Part shown: piece after piece, positions 10,593-19,912 of the stretch | Numbering within the stretch: the stretch's first letter is position 1 | Layout of the letters: each line of letters opens with the position of its first letter | NCBI RefSeq assembly: GCF_001696605.3 | Contig: NZ_CP031716.1 | Coordinates: 1 to 64,000 of the forward strand | Direction: 5' to 3' | Length of the DNA: 64,000 bases | Origin: Acinetobacter wuhouensis | GTDB lineage: Bacteria > Pseudomonadota > Gammaproteobacteria > Pseudomonadales > Moraxellaceae | The notes under the pieces: model-generated | Database searches by the model: none | Seen by the model: the letters and a program-made list of their open reading frames with translations, nothing else | Told to the model about the DNA's origin: nothing | Position numbers and translations under genes: made by a program

Positions 10593-11618
10593 ATGAATAT
10601 ATGCTTTTTAAAAATTGCTCTTAGCCTACTTTTTTTTGGGATGGTATCTAATTCAGCTATTGCTGGACAAACAATTTGTGTGTTTGATGTTCAGGGCCGT
10701 TCGGGTGATATTTTTAAAACAATTGAAGAATGGGCTTTAGAAGCAAAAAAATCACAAGCAGATATTAAATTAATTGCTTATCAAAAAGAAGAAGAGGCTG
10801 ACGCAGATTTTAAAGCAGGAAAATGTGATGGTGCATTTTTAACTTCATTGCGTGCACGTTATTACAATAAATTTGGAGGTTCAATTGATGCATTAGGAGC
10901 AGTTCCTAATAATGTGATTGCAGAAAAAGCAATCAAATATGCATTAGATCAACGAAATGCTAAAAGAATGATTTCTCGAATAAGTAATGAGAAATTTGAA
11001 GTCGCTGGAATTACTCAAATTGGTACAGCTTATTTATTTGTTAAATATAATGTGCTTAAAAATCCAGAAAATCCAATCAAGGATTTAGTAGGGCAAAAAT
11101 TTTCTTTCCTCGGTTATGACTTTGCGCAAAGCTATATGCTGAAAAAAGTAGATGCAATTCCCGTCCCTTCAGAAATCTCAAATTTAGTTAAAAAATTTAA
11201 CAGTGGGCAAGTTGATATGACTGCAGCACCTGCTTATTTATATAAACCTTTTGAAATGCATAAGGGCTTAGGTGCAAATGGTGCTGTGGTAACGTTCCCT
11301 GTCATGAACATTACGATGTTAATGGTGGTGAGACCTGATAAGTTCCCTGAAAATTTTGGCTATAAATCTAGAGAAATTTTTGTCAAAAACTTACCTAGGA
11401 CATTTTATGTAGTGAAAAGAACAGAGCTCAATATACCTGCAAAGTATAAATTAGCATTAACAAAAGAACAAAGTGTTAAATATCAGATGGTAATTCGTGA
11501 TGCACGTATCGAGTTAACCAAACAAGGTGTTTATGACTCAACAATGATGTCTATGCTAAAAAAAGCTCGTTGTACGATTGATAGAACGAATTTTGAATGC
11601 TCATTGGCTGGAGAGTAA
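10593..11618 (+). CDS. AdeT-like secreted solute-binding protein, paralogue 2
   Basis: Second member of the AdeT-like family, about 341 residues, with a hydrophobic signal peptide (MNICFLKIALSLLFFGMVS..., cleavage expected after AIA). The mature start is GQTICVFDVQGRSGD, and the ends ARC and FEC are conserved. Relative to the others it has a small insertion (KNPENPIKDL) and more AT-rich codons. The start is uncertain: ATG 10593 gives a normal signal peptide but its best Shine-Dalgarno (AAGGAG 10568-10573) is 19 bp away. TTG 10578 has that site at 4 bp and would add five residues. It lies 37 bp upstream of paralogue 3, suggesting an operon controlled by the CRP-type site at 10548. Confidence 0.82.
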   Translation: MNICFLKIALSLLFFGMVSNSAIAGQTICVFDVQGRSGDIFKTIEEWALEAKKSQADIKLIAYQKEEEADADFKAGKCDGAFLTSLRARYYNKFGGSIDALGAVPNNVIAEKAIKYALDQRNAKRMISRISNEKFEVAGITQIGTAYLFVKYNVLKNPENPIKDLVGQKFSFLGYDFAQSYMLKKVDAIPVPSEISNLVKKFNSGQVDMTAAPAYLYKPFEMHKGLGANGAVVTFPVMNITMLMVVRPDKFPENFGYKSREIFVKNLPRTFYVVKRTELNIPAKYKLALTKEQSVKYQMVIRDARIELTKQGVYDSTMMSMLKKARCTIDRTNFECSLAGE

Positions 11619-11655
11619 GCCCAATAGAATAAATTAAACAAAATAAGGAAATAAA

Positions 11656-12663
11656 ATGAATAAAAAATATCTACTACCGATTATTTTACTCACCAGTAGC
11701 TCTTCATTTACACATGCTGCGAAACAGAATGTGTGCATTTTTGATTTATTGGGTAAAGCGGGCGAGTCATATAAATTGATGGAAGAATGGGCATTAGTCT
11801 CAAAAACATGGGGTGCTGATATTAGTTTAGTGGCGTACCAGTCTGAAGAGCAAGTTGCTAAAGATTTTAAAACCAATAAGTGTGATGCTGCCGCGATGAC
11901 CTCTATGCGCGCGCGTGAATATAATAAGTTTGGTGGTTCAATTGATGCTTTAGGCGGTGTGCCAAGTAATGATATTGCGAAAAAGGCAATTACTTACGCG
12001 TTAGATAAACGAAATGCAAAAAGATTGATTTCTGAAAAGAATGGTGTGGAATATGAGTTAGCTGCGATTTCACCGATTGGCATCGCCTATATGTTTGTAC
12101 GTGATAAATCTATAAATACCCTTGAAAAGGGTAAAGGGAAAAAATTTGCCTATTTACACTATGACATTGCACAGAAAATTGCTGTGGAGCGAGTCGGTGC
12201 GGTGGGTGTTCCATCAGATATTTTTAACTTTGTTAAAAAGTTTAATGATGGTGAGGCAGATGCGATCGCTTCCCCTGCTTATGCTTATAAACCGCTTGAA
12301 ATTTATAAAGGGATAAGTGCAAATGGTGCAATGTTTACTTATCCTGTGGTCAATGTAACTGCAGACTTGATTATTAAAAAAGATAAATTCCCATTAGATT
12401 TCGGTATGCAATCTAGAGCTTGGTCATTGAAGCAATTACCTCGTTCATATAGAAATATTGAGCGTATGGAAGCTGAAATACCTGCGAAATATAAGATAGA
12501 TGTTTCTAAAGAAGATGCGCTTCGTTACCAAAAATTGTTGCGTGATGGTCGGATCGAGTTAACTAAAAGGGGAGTATACGACCCTGTGATGATGTCTGTA
12601 CTTAAAAGAGCACGTTGTACCGTTGATCGAACCAACTTTGAATGCTCTCTTCCTGGTGAATAA
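11656..12663 (+). CDS. AdeT-like secreted solute-binding protein, paralogue 3
   Basis: Third AdeT-like protein, 335 residues. The signal peptide is MNKKYLLPIILLTSSSSFTHA; the mature protein begins AKQNVCIFDLLGKAGES and ends RARCTVDRTNFECSLPGE, so the four conserved cysteines (CIFD, NKCDA, RARC, FEC) are present. ATG 11656 is preceded by AAGGAA (11644-11649). It is closest in length and motif pattern to paralogue 1 and probably co-transcribed with paralogue 2. No membrane helices occur after the signal peptide and no transporter genes lie nearby, so if it binds a solute the partner permease is elsewhere. Confidence 0.84.
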   Translation: MNKKYLLPIILLTSSSSFTHAAKQNVCIFDLLGKAGESYKLMEEWALVSKTWGADISLVAYQSEEQVAKDFKTNKCDAAAMTSMRAREYNKFGGSIDALGGVPSNDIAKKAITYALDKRNAKRLISEKNGVEYELAAISPIGIAYMFVRDKSINTLEKGKGKKFAYLHYDIAQKIAVERVGAVGVPSDIFNFVKKFNDGEADAIASPAYAYKPLEIYKGISANGAMFTYPVVNVTADLIIKKDKFPLDFGMQSRAWSLKQLPRSYRNIERMEAEIPAKYKIDVSKEDALRYQKLLRDGRIELTKRGVYDPVMMSVLKRARCTVDRTNFECSLPGE

Positions 12664-12683
12664 TTTTAGGTCATCCAAAATAA

Positions 12684-12708
12684 CAAAGCCATCACTTAGA
12701 TGGCTTTG
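12684..12708. terminator. Bidirectional hairpin between paralogue 3 and tyrS
   Basis: A perfect 10-bp stem (12684-12693 with 12699-12708) and 5-base loop lie between convergent genes. T runs are weak on both sides. Confidence 0.7.
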
Positions 12709-12734
12709 AAATATTCAAAAATCACAAAAAAATA

Positions 12735-13949
12735 TTAGTCGGTAAATGTGACTTTGGCTATGGCTTTTTTGCTTGCTTGGATAATTAAGGTCACGTTCTC
12801 TTTCACCATATAGCTTGCATCAACGGTTTCCCAATCGACTTTAACGGCTCCACGTGAAACAGCATCTTTCGATTGTGCTGAGTTTTTGGTTAGACCAGCT
12901 GCACGAAGAATTGAAATAATTGACACTTCACCGCCAAATTCGCCACGTGAAATGGTGATTTCAGGTGTACCTTCTGGTAGCTCACCTTCAGTAATTAAAT
13001 TACCTGCACCTTTGTGTGCATGTTCTGCAGCTTCAGCACCGTGGAAACGTTCAACCAATTCCAATGCAAGAATTTTCTTGATATCTTGAGGGTTACGGCC
13101 TTCAGCCATTTCTTTCAATAGAACTTCAATTTCGTCCATTGATTTAAAGCTGAGTAATTCAAAATAACGTTCAATCAAGCTGTCAGGCATAGACAATACT
13201 TTTTGATACATTGCGCCAGGTGCATCAAATACACCGATATAGTTGCCTAAAGATTTAGACATCTTATTAACGCCATCTAAGCCTTCAAGAATTGGCACAG
13301 TGATACACACTTGTGCTTCTTGGTCAAAACGACCTTGAAGCGTACGTCCCATAAGCAAGTTAAAAGTTTGGTCTGTACCACCAAGTTCTACGTCTGCTTC
13401 TAGTGCGATTGAGTCATAACCTTGAACCAATGGATACAAGAACTCATGAATCGCAATCGGTTGATGGTTGTTATAACGTTTTGTGAAGTCATCACGTTCT
13501 AACATACGCGCAACAGTTTGCTGTGAAGCCAATTGAATCAAATCAGCCGCAGTTTTTGTTGCAAACCATTCTGAGTTAAAGCGAACTTTAGTTTTATTCG
13601 GATCAAGAATTTTAAAGACTTGTTCTTGATAGGTTTTTGCATTTTCTAAAACTTGCTCACGCGATAATGGTGGGCGTGTTGCACTTTTACCTGTTGGATC
13701 ACCGATCATGGCAGTGTAGTCACCAATCAAGAAAGTCACGTTATGACCCAAATCTTGAAAGGTTTTTAATTTATTGATCAGTACAGTATGACCTAAGTGT
13801 AGGTCAGGTGCTGTTGGGTCAAAGCCTGCTTTAATATTTAAAGGGCGATTTTCTTTGAGTTTTTTTAATAAATCCTCTTCAGAAATAATCTCGTGTGTGC
13901 CTCGTTGGATGAGGGCAAGTTGTTCTTCCGCTGGTAGGAAATTAGACAT
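12735..13949 (-). CDS. tyrS: Tyrosyl-tRNA synthetase
   Basis: Charges tRNA-Tyr with tyrosine. The 404-residue class I enzyme shows the HIGH-type motif HLGH at residues 51-54, the KMSKS loop at 229-233, and a C-terminal S4 RNA-binding domain (about 335-404). The start is ATG 13949 ([10 protein letters not shown]...). The longer reading frame that begins at 13997 would add 16 residues not seen in the family. No T-box or other leader is visible in the 80-bp gap to anmK, which is transcribed divergently. A weak parS-like sequence (12846-12861) lies inside the 3' part. Confidence 0.96.
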   Translation of the reverse strand: MSNFLPAEEQLALIQRGTHEIISEEDLLKKLKENRPLNIKAGFDPTAPDLHLGHTVLINKLKTFQDLGHNVTFLIGDYTAMIGDPTGKSATRPPLSREQVLENAKTYQEQVFKILDPNKTKVRFNSEWFATKTAADLIQLASQQTVARMLERDDFTKRYNNHQPIAIHEFLYPLVQGYDSIALEADVELGGTDQTFNLLMGRTLQGRFDQEAQVCITVPILEGLDGVNKMSKSLGNYIGVFDAPGAMYQKVLSMPDSLIERYFELLSFKSMDEIEVLLKEMAEGRNPQDIKKILALELVERFHGAEAAEHAHKGAGNLITEGELPEGTPEITISRGEFGGEVSIISILRAAGLTKNSAQSKDAVSRGAVKVDWETVDASYMVKENVTLIIQASKKAIAKVTFTD

Positions 13950-14029
13950 CACAAAATCCAATACATCAGTTATCTCATTTGTGCGATATACTAACATTTT
14001 TTCAGCATAATGCAGGCGAAGAATATCTC

Positions 14030-15157
14030 ATGACAACAATCTATATTGGCGTAATGACTGGAACCAGCATGGACGGCGTCGATTTTGTTGCTGCTTCATT
14101 TGATCCCTTACATGTTCATGCCACTTTAACAGTGCCTTTTGACCCTGATTTAAGGGATGAATTAATGGCTTTAACGCTACCTGATGACAATGAAATTGAT
14201 CGGATGGGCAAAGCAGATGTTGCGCTTGCAAGCATGATTGGAAATGGCATTAATCAACTGATCAATGAAAATAATTTAGATAGAAGTCAAATCAAAGCGA
14301 TAGGTTCACATGGTCAAACCATTCGTCATCGTCCTGAACATGGGTTTACGCTACAAATTGGTGATCCAAATATTATTACTGAAATAACTCAAATCCCGGT
14401 GATTTCAGATTTTCGTCGTCGTGATATGGCAGCAGGGGGGCAAGGTGCACCATTGGTTCCTGCATTCCATCAAGCATTATTTCAACATCCAACTATTCAC
14501 CGAGTGATTCTGAATTTGGGTGGGATTGCCAATGTCAGTATGTTACCTGCGGGCGATGATCAGGGTGTTTATGGTTTTGATACAGGACCCGCCAATATTT
14601 TGATGGATGCTTGGTGTCATCGCTATACAGGACAGCCTTATGATGAAAATGGCAACTGGGCAGCCTATGGTCAACCGATTCGATCTTTATTAGATCGTTT
14701 GCAAGCACATGAATATTTTTCTAAAGAACCACCGAAAAGTACGGGGCGTGAAGACTTCAATTTAGAATGGCTAGATGAGCAAATTTCAGATTGGCGCAAT
14801 GATCTGGAATACGATGAGCTTGAAGATACACCTGAAAATGTTCAAGCGACACTGATGAAACTGACCACACGGGCGATTAAAAAAGCCATCTACCGTTCGC
14901 CTTTAGATACTGGTGAAGTCTATGTCTGTGGCGGTGGGGCTTATAATTCACATTTGCTTGAACAATTGCGTTGGCGTTTGCGTAAACATAATTGGTCTGT
15001 ACAAACGACTTCCGCACTGGGCTTAGCACCAACATGGGTTGAGGCGACAGCTTTTGCTTGGTTAGCCATGCGTTTTGATTTACAGCAAAGTGGTAACTTA
15101 CCTGCGGTGACGGGGGCAAAAGGCTATCGTGTTTTAGGGACAATCACAGCTGTATAA
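14030..15157 (+). CDS. anmK: Anhydro-N-acetylmuramic acid kinase
   Basis: AnmK opens and phosphorylates 1,6-anhydro-MurNAc, giving MurNAc-6-phosphate during recycling of peptidoglycan fragments. The 375-residue protein starts with the family hallmark YIGVMTGTSMDGVDF. It has the phosphate and sugar-binding segments GSHGQTIRHRP, DFRRRDMAAGGQGAPLVPAFH and NLGGIANVS, then a FDTGPANILMD motif, as expected for the actin-like kinase fold. ATG 14030 is chosen because the sequence before it is not conserved-looking. Divergent from tyrS, as in other Acinetobacter; followed by a hairpin at 15178-15213. Confidence 0.95.
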   Translation: MTTIYIGVMTGTSMDGVDFVAASFDPLHVHATLTVPFDPDLRDELMALTLPDDNEIDRMGKADVALASMIGNGINQLINENNLDRSQIKAIGSHGQTIRHRPEHGFTLQIGDPNIITEITQIPVISDFRRRDMAAGGQGAPLVPAFHQALFQHPTIHRVILNLGGIANVSMLPAGDDQGVYGFDTGPANILMDAWCHRYTGQPYDENGNWAAYGQPIRSLLDRLQAHEYFSKEPPKSTGREDFNLEWLDEQISDWRNDLEYDELEDTPENVQATLMKLTTRAIKKAIYRSPLDTGEVYVCGGGAYNSHLLEQLRWRLRKHNWSVQTTSALGLAPTWVEATAFAWLAMRFDLQQSGNLPAVTGAKGYRVLGTITAV

Positions 15158-15177
15158 GTTGTAAAATTATGGGTATC

Positions 15178-15213
15178 AAACAGGTAGATTGTCAGACAAT
15201 GATCGACCTGTTT
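15178..15213 (+). terminator. Probable terminator hairpin after anmK
   Basis: Outer arms AAACAGGT and ACCTGTTT enclose an inner perfect ATTGTC-A-GACAAT hairpin. There is no long T tract, so this is a moderate call. Confidence 0.5.
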
Positions 15214-15304
15214 AACCCTAGATTTGTCCTTTCGAGCTGTTAACAAAACCAAGATTCAACTGCAATATCAATAAAAATGAGAATAGGAAATAGTAGAACT
15301 CACC

Positions 15305-16150
15305 ATGACTATAGCGATAAAAACACAACGAATAGAATCTTATCAACGAGAAGGATTAAGCTTTGATGTCATTGATTCTGGACCATTAGATGGACAAGTT
15401 TTTGTCCTCTTACATGGTTTTCCTGAAACTAATAAAAGTTGGCAAGAAACTTCAGAAATTTTGAATGCACAAGGTTATCGAACTTTTGCAGTCAATCAAC
15501 GGGGGTATAGTCTAGGTGCGCAACCAACTAGCCGTCGTGACTATCGTGGTTCTGCTTTGCTTGAAGATGTGAATGCTTTACTCGACATTATTCAACAACC
15601 TGTTTATTTGGTGGGGCATGATTGGGGTGCGGTTGTGGCTTGGGATGTGGCACAGCGTTATCCTGAGAAAATAAAGCATTTGATTACCATTTCAGTACCA
15701 CATAAAGCCGCGTTCATGAAAGCGATGCTGACCAGTAACCAATTGTTTAAATCTTATTATATGGGTTTATTTCAGTTGCCTAAAATTCCTGAACTACTGT
15801 TTGAAAAAGTACCTCAGATTGGTTTGGCTTTATTGAAAGATTCAGGCATGACAGAACAACAGCTCAAGGACTTTCAACAAGAAATTGTCAATGAAAAGCG
15901 TTTAAGTACAGCTTTAAACTGGTATCGAGGTTTACCCTTCAGTTCCAATAAAAACTTATTGAAACCGATCACAGTCCCGACTTTATTTATTTGGGGAAAA
16001 TACGATTCAGCGATTGGTCCTAAAGGTGTGGAATACAATAAAAATTATGTTCATGCGCCGTATAAAGAAGTGATTATGGATGCAACCCATTGGATTCCTG
16101 TACAAAATGCCAAAGAGCTTAGTCAATATATTTTAGATGCAGTTGCGTAG
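15305..16150 (+). CDS. Alpha/beta-hydrolase, epoxide hydrolase-like
   Basis: A 281-residue alpha/beta-hydrolase. The nucleophile elbow is GHDWG with aspartate D106 rather than serine, typical of epoxide hydrolases and haloalkane dehalogenases. The oxyanion motif is HGFPE at 37-41, the catalytic histidine is H262 (THWIPV), and the acid is probably in WGKYD. Cap-domain tyrosines of the epoxide-hydrolase type are visible (YYMGLFQ and NWYRG), which favours epoxide hydrolase over dehalogenase. There is no signal peptide, so it is cytoplasmic. ATG 15305 follows a weak ribosome site. Physiological substrate unknown. Confidence 0.82.
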   Translation: MTIAIKTQRIESYQREGLSFDVIDSGPLDGQVFVLLHGFPETNKSWQETSEILNAQGYRTFAVNQRGYSLGAQPTSRRDYRGSALLEDVNALLDIIQQPVYLVGHDWGAVVAWDVAQRYPEKIKHLITISVPHKAAFMKAMLTSNQLFKSYYMGLFQLPKIPELLFEKVPQIGLALLKDSGMTEQQLKDFQQEIVNEKRLSTALNWYRGLPFSSNKNLLKPITVPTLFIWGKYDSAIGPKGVEYNKNYVHAPYKEVIMDATHWIPVQNAKELSQYILDAVA

Positions 16151-16170
16151 AAGATTGATACGTTAGATAT

Positions 16171-16200
16171 AAAAATGCCCTCAAATTTGAGGGCATTTTT
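16171..16200. terminator. Bidirectional terminator between the hydrolase gene and erpA
   Basis: A 30-bp perfect palindrome whose outer bases are A5 and T5 around a G/C-rich core (GCCC/GGGC), placed between two convergent stop codons. Confidence 0.92.
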
Positions 16201-16214
16201 ATAAATTCTTTAGA

Positions 16215-16550
16215 TCAGATCGAGAATGAAGAACCACAACCACAAGTTGTTGTCGCATTTGGGTTTTCAACAATAAAACGTGAACCTTCTAGACCTTCAA
16301 TATAGTCGACTTTTGAACCGACTAAATATTGATAGCTCAATGAATCAACCAACATTTTGACATCGCCATTCACAAACTCGGCATCGTCTTCATTGGCATT
16401 TTCAGCAAAGTTAAAACCATAAGAAAAACCTGAACAGCCACCACCTGTTACATAGACACGTAACATCAGTTCTTGATTACCTTCACTGTCACGCAGTTGG
16501 CGAACTTTATTTGCAGCATTATCAGTCATCTCAAGTGCTTGGGCGGTCAT
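16215..16550 (-). CDS. erpA: Iron-sulfur cluster insertion protein ErpA
   Basis: A-type carrier that hands Fe-S clusters to apo-proteins, notably those of isoprenoid synthesis and respiration. The 111-residue product has the three cluster-ligand cysteines at C39 (GGGCSGF), C103 and C105 ([10 protein letters not shown]), and overall length close to E. coli ErpA. ATG 16550 is used because AGGAA lies about 8 bp upstream; the frame begins earlier (16571) but without support. Distinguishing ErpA from IscA rests on the [12 protein letters not shown] region and its stand-alone position outside an isc cluster. Confidence 0.9.
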   Translation of the reverse strand: MTAQALEMTDNAANKVRQLRDSEGNQELMLRVYVTGGGCSGFSYGFNFAENANEDDAEFVNGDVKMLVDSLSYQYLVGSKVDYIEGLEGSRFIVENPNATTTCGCGSSFSI

Positions 16551-16691
16551 GATATTGTTCCTCAGATTCAAATGGCTTAAACGAAAAGACCATATATTCA
16601 GTATAACATACTCAATATATGGTCAGTGAGTGAACTTTAAAGTAAATTCAGACTAAAATTATCGGATTTAAGTAAAATTTAGCAGATGAAC

Positions 16692-17696
16692 TTATTTATA
16701 GTTTTCATCCTGTAATGCACATTCAAAGTTTGTTGGGCTATTCTTACAACGGAATTGCCAAAGAATCTTCATCATTTGTTTGTTATAAACGCCTTGTTTG
16801 GTCAGGTTAATACGTGATTCACGCATTAGCTTTTGATAACCTGGTTTATCTCCTTCAGGTACTTGCATCCAGTATTTTGAAGGAATATCCGCTTTCATTT
16901 TCCCAATAATACCATTGGCACGTGGTAATTGAGATTTCACCCAATCACGCGATTTTTGACCATAGCCTGCAGGGAATTTATCTGGACGAATGATGATATT
17001 ACCAGTCACTTGTAACAGTGGGTAATTCACAATTGCACCTTTAGTACCTAAGCCTTTATGTAACTCTAAAGGTTTAAATACAGCAACAGGCGCACCAATA
17101 ATATCGACCTGTCCATTATTAAATTTTGCACCAAAATTGGTTACATCAGCACTGACAGCTTGCGCACCAATCTGCTGTACCATGATTTTCTGTGCTTGGT
17201 CGTAATCAAGGACGGCAATTTTTTTACCTGCTGCTTTTGCCACAGTATTGATATTGCGATCATTGACCAATAGATATGCATCACCTACAGGAATGACACC
17301 AACGACTTCATATTGTCCGCTGGTCATATATTTAGCAAAGTTTGGGTTAGCTAAACCTTGCATGACTTTCACTGCGAGATTGAGATCAGGGATTGCACCA
17401 ATTGCATCGAGTGAGCCTGTAAAGTTATTAAATTGGCGACCACGCATACCTGTAATACTTACGGCATCACATTTACCTGCTTTAAAATCTTCAGCAATTA
17501 CAGCTTCATTTGAATTCACTTTTAATTCAAGATCTCCGCCCCAGTTTTTAGCAGCAAGCTGATAGTCTTTCATTAGGGTAAATACATCACCATTTTTACC
17601 AACTAAATCAAAGACACACATGACTTGTTTTGCTTGAGTTGCAGAGGTAGCAGCCATTAAACCAGCTGTGACGAGAAGGGCTTTAGACCATTTCAT
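16692..17696 (-). CDS. AdeT-like secreted solute-binding protein, paralogue 4
   Basis: Fourth AdeT-like protein, 334 residues. The signal peptide is MKWSKALLVTAGLMAATSA..., with cleavage expected after TQA; the mature N-terminus is KQVMCVFDLVGKNGD. It is the most divergent member: the C-terminal RARC is replaced by FRCKNSPTNFEC, the end is QDENYK rather than AGE, and several usual RAR motifs are MRGRQFNNF. Start ATG 17696 has AAGGA about 8 bp upstream; earlier in-frame starts are not needed. It is a single-gene unit with an AT-rich upstream region. Some database entries would label it an AdeT efflux component; the sequence does not support a membrane pump. Confidence 0.82.
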   Translation of the reverse strand: MKWSKALLVTAGLMAATSATQAKQVMCVFDLVGKNGDVFTLMKDYQLAAKNWGGDLELKVNSNEAVIAEDFKAGKCDAVSITGMRGRQFNNFTGSLDAIGAIPDLNLAVKVMQGLANPNFAKYMTSGQYEVVGVIPVGDAYLLVNDRNINTVAKAAGKKIAVLDYDQAQKIMVQQIGAQAVSADVTNFGAKFNNGQVDIIGAPVAVFKPLELHKGLGTKGAIVNYPLLQVTGNIIIRPDKFPAGYGQKSRDWVKSQLPRANGIIGKMKADIPSKYWMQVPEGDKPGYQKLMRESRINLTKQGVYNKQMMKILWQFRCKNSPTNFECALQDENYK

Positions 17697-18032
17697 TATT
17701 TTTTTCCTTTCCATGATCAATATTATTGATGTTCAAACGATCCAGTTTAAAACATATGTATCGGTGAACTTTTTACATCAAAATAAATTTAGCAAGAAAT
17801 TCTATATGTCGAAATAGAACTTTATTCAATTTAAAACAATAAATTCTGAATTTATTGCTCAAGCCATTTGATGAGTTGATGTTGAGAAAATGATTACTTG
17901 AATTAGAGAAAATCGCAATGACTTAAATGACAAAAATAAGTAGAAAACATTCTGAAATGTGAACCAGTTAATAGCTTTGTAAATTCATCATTTTTTGTTT
18001 TTTATTGCGTTAATTATTTGCTAAAGCGACAA
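17697..18032. other. AT-rich intergenic region upstream of paralogue 4
   Basis: About 335 bp between the start of the AdeT-like paralogue 4 and the end of the lipoprotein gene, both on the minus strand. It must hold the promoter of the 17696 gene. No repeat, RNA gene or clear operator seen. Confidence 0.5.
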
Positions 18033-18061
18033 AGCGGATCAGAGTTTTGCTCAGATCCGCT
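18033..18061 (-). terminator. Hairpin after the lipoprotein gene
   Basis: A 12-bp stem with one mismatch (AGCGGATC...GATCCGCT) and loop TTTTG. No T tract follows on the minus strand, so it may stabilise the 3' end rather than terminate. Confidence 0.45.
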
Positions 18062-18065
18062 GATG

Positions 18066-18611
18066 TTAATTTTTACCTTGTTCTTTGTTTTGATCCGCTT
18101 TTCTATGATCATCACGCTTTTTATCACGTTGCTGTTGTTGATTTTGCTGTTGGCGTTGTTGCCATTGTTTACGATCTGGGCGATTGCCCCATTGGCGATC
18201 TTTCATTGACGAATGATTCCAACGCTGTTCAGGCTTGGTTTTATTGTCCCAATCATTTTTGCGTTGTGCTTGTTGCCATTTTTTACGCTGATCTTGTTCC
18301 CATTGCTGTTTTTTCAATTGTTCACGTTTGGCTTTTTCATATTGCCAACGATGATTTTTCAACTGATTTTCACGTCGCTGTTGTTCTATCCGCTGTTGCT
18401 GAATACGGTAGGCACGTTCACGCTCCCAGCGTTGACGGTCTTTATAAGGGTCATATCGAGCATCATAAGCTCGATCATAGTCATAATCGCGATAAACAGG
18501 ATGTCCATAACTTCCATACCCACGGGAATCATAACCATCGTCAGGGAATGCTACACAACCAACAGCAAGTAGCGATGTTATTAATGAAACAAATAATGCT
18601 TTAATTGCCAT
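18066..18611 (-). CDS. Putative Q/R/K-rich lipoprotein
   Basis: A 181-residue protein of unknown function. The N-terminus MAIKALFVSLITSLLAVGC looks like a lipoprotein signal with the modified cysteine at residue 19, although the residue at -3 is alanine, which is unusual. After a Y/D/G-rich stretch (about 25-60), the rest is extremely hydrophilic, dominated by Q, R, K, W and D, with a predicted helical or coiled character. ATG 18611 is fixed by an excellent AGGAGG site 6 bp upstream. Opposite-strand frames here are shadows caused by the biased codons. Monocistronic. Confidence 0.75.
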   Translation of the reverse strand: MAIKALFVSLITSLLAVGCVAFPDDGYDSRGYGSYGHPVYRDYDYDRAYDARYDPYKDRQRWERERAYRIQQQRIEQQRRENQLKNHRWQYEKAKREQLKKQQWEQDQRKKWQQAQRKNDWDNKTKPEQRWNHSSMKDRQWGNRPDRKQWQQRQQQNQQQQRDKKRDDHRKADQNKEQGKN

Positions 18612-18814
18612 GAGTTGCCTCCTTATATTTATCAAAAAATAGCAAAAAAAAATTGAGATAAAGCAAAATAGTCAATGACAATGTATTTGACTCAGATTAG
18701 CGTATTTAAAATTTATATTTGTATATCGATTGCTAGACTTGTATAAGAATATAGTCAGTCAATTCCTGATCATGTAGAAAATATGAAGAATTTGGACATT
18801 TAAGGAAGAACTCA

Positions 18815-19882
18815 ATGGTTGCATTTCAACGTAATATTCAAGACATCGTCGAAAAAGGGCAGGGTGCTGCAGGCAGAACATTAGACCGTTTACCTACGTT
18901 TGCTCAAGAATCTTTAGCTAAACTATTGGGTTATCCTTATGAGTTCCCGCAATTAGATAGTTTTACGAAATGTTTGATGGCAGCACAATTGAAACAAGGC
19001 AAAGTGGGTTTCATTAATGAAAATGTCGAACGTTCACGAAAGCAATTTGAATCGCAGATGCAGTCGATTACCAATAAACCAACTCATGTTCAGTTTGTTG
19101 AAGATATTCGTTTACCGCTACAAAGTGGCAGTATCTATGCAAGACATTATCATCCTGCACCCAACAAAAAATTACCAATGATTGTGTTTTATCATGGTGG
19201 TGGTTTTGTTGTAGGAAGTGTGGATACCCATGATGAAGTTTGCCGGTTGATTGCGACACATGCTAAAGCGCAAGTCCTCAGTATAGAATACCCTCTTGCA
19301 CCTGAAGTTGGGCCTCGCGAGTTGATTCAATCGTGTGAAGATGCCCTAGCTTGGGTATATCAAAATCGCCGTCAGTTTAAAATTCTAAAAAATAAAATTG
19401 CGATTGCTGGAGATAGTGCAGGTGGGAATATTTGCGCAGTCCTCTCTCAAAGAACAGTCAATGAAGCTTACGCTCCTCAGGCACAGTTTTTAATTTACCC
19501 AGCGGTTGATTTTAAGAGCCGTCATCCATCATTTTTTGCTTATAAAGATGGATTAGTTTTGACGGGATCTGACATTGATTATGTGACTGACTATTATGCG
19601 ACGCGATTCAATGTTGCATTAGACGATACGATTATTTCGCCAACTTATGGTAATTTGAAAAAATTAGCCCCTGCATTTGTAGTAACGGCAGGACATGATG
19701 TACTTCATGATGAAGGTAAAATCTATGCTTATAAATTACGTCAACATGGTGTGAAAATCCATTATCAAGATTATGAAGACCAAACACATGGCTTTATTAA
19801 CTTCACACCAATTTCACGTAAAGCGAAAAAGAATGTCATCGAAATGAGCAAAGAGTTCCGTAAGTTTTGGGATAAACAATAA
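18815..19882 (+). CDS. Alpha/beta-hydrolase esterase (HSL family)
   Basis: A 355-residue carboxylesterase or lipase of the hormone-sensitive-lipase family. The HGGGF oxyanion motif is at residues 127-131, the nucleophile motif GDSAGGN has S201, the catalytic acid is probably D295 (GHDVLHDEG) and the histidine H325 (THGF). The N-terminal 90 residues form the cap typical of this family. There is no signal peptide, so it is likely cytoplasmic or loosely membrane-associated. ATG 18815 follows AAGGAA. Natural substrate not deducible. Convergent with the next gene across a large hairpin. Confidence 0.85.
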   Translation: MVAFQRNIQDIVEKGQGAAGRTLDRLPTFAQESLAKLLGYPYEFPQLDSFTKCLMAAQLKQGKVGFINENVERSRKQFESQMQSITNKPTHVQFVEDIRLPLQSGSIYARHYHPAPNKKLPMIVFYHGGGFVVGSVDTHDEVCRLIATHAKAQVLSIEYPLAPEVGPRELIQSCEDALAWVYQNRRQFKILKNKIAIAGDSAGGNICAVLSQRTVNEAYAPQAQFLIYPAVDFKSRHPSFFAYKDGLVLTGSDIDYVTDYYATRFNVALDDTIISPTYGNLKKLAPAFVVTAGHDVLHDEGKIYAYKLRQHGVKIHYQDYEDQTHGFINFTPISRKAKKNVIEMSKEFRKFWDKQ

Positions 19883-19912
19883 TTCCTTGATAAAAGCAGC
19901 CTAAAAGATCAA

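Noticed and set aside
18018..18604. Long plus-strand frames opposite the lipoprotein gene
   Set aside because: They mirror the CAG/CAA/CGT-rich codons of the minus-strand gene; the minus frame has the signal peptide and an AGGAGG site.
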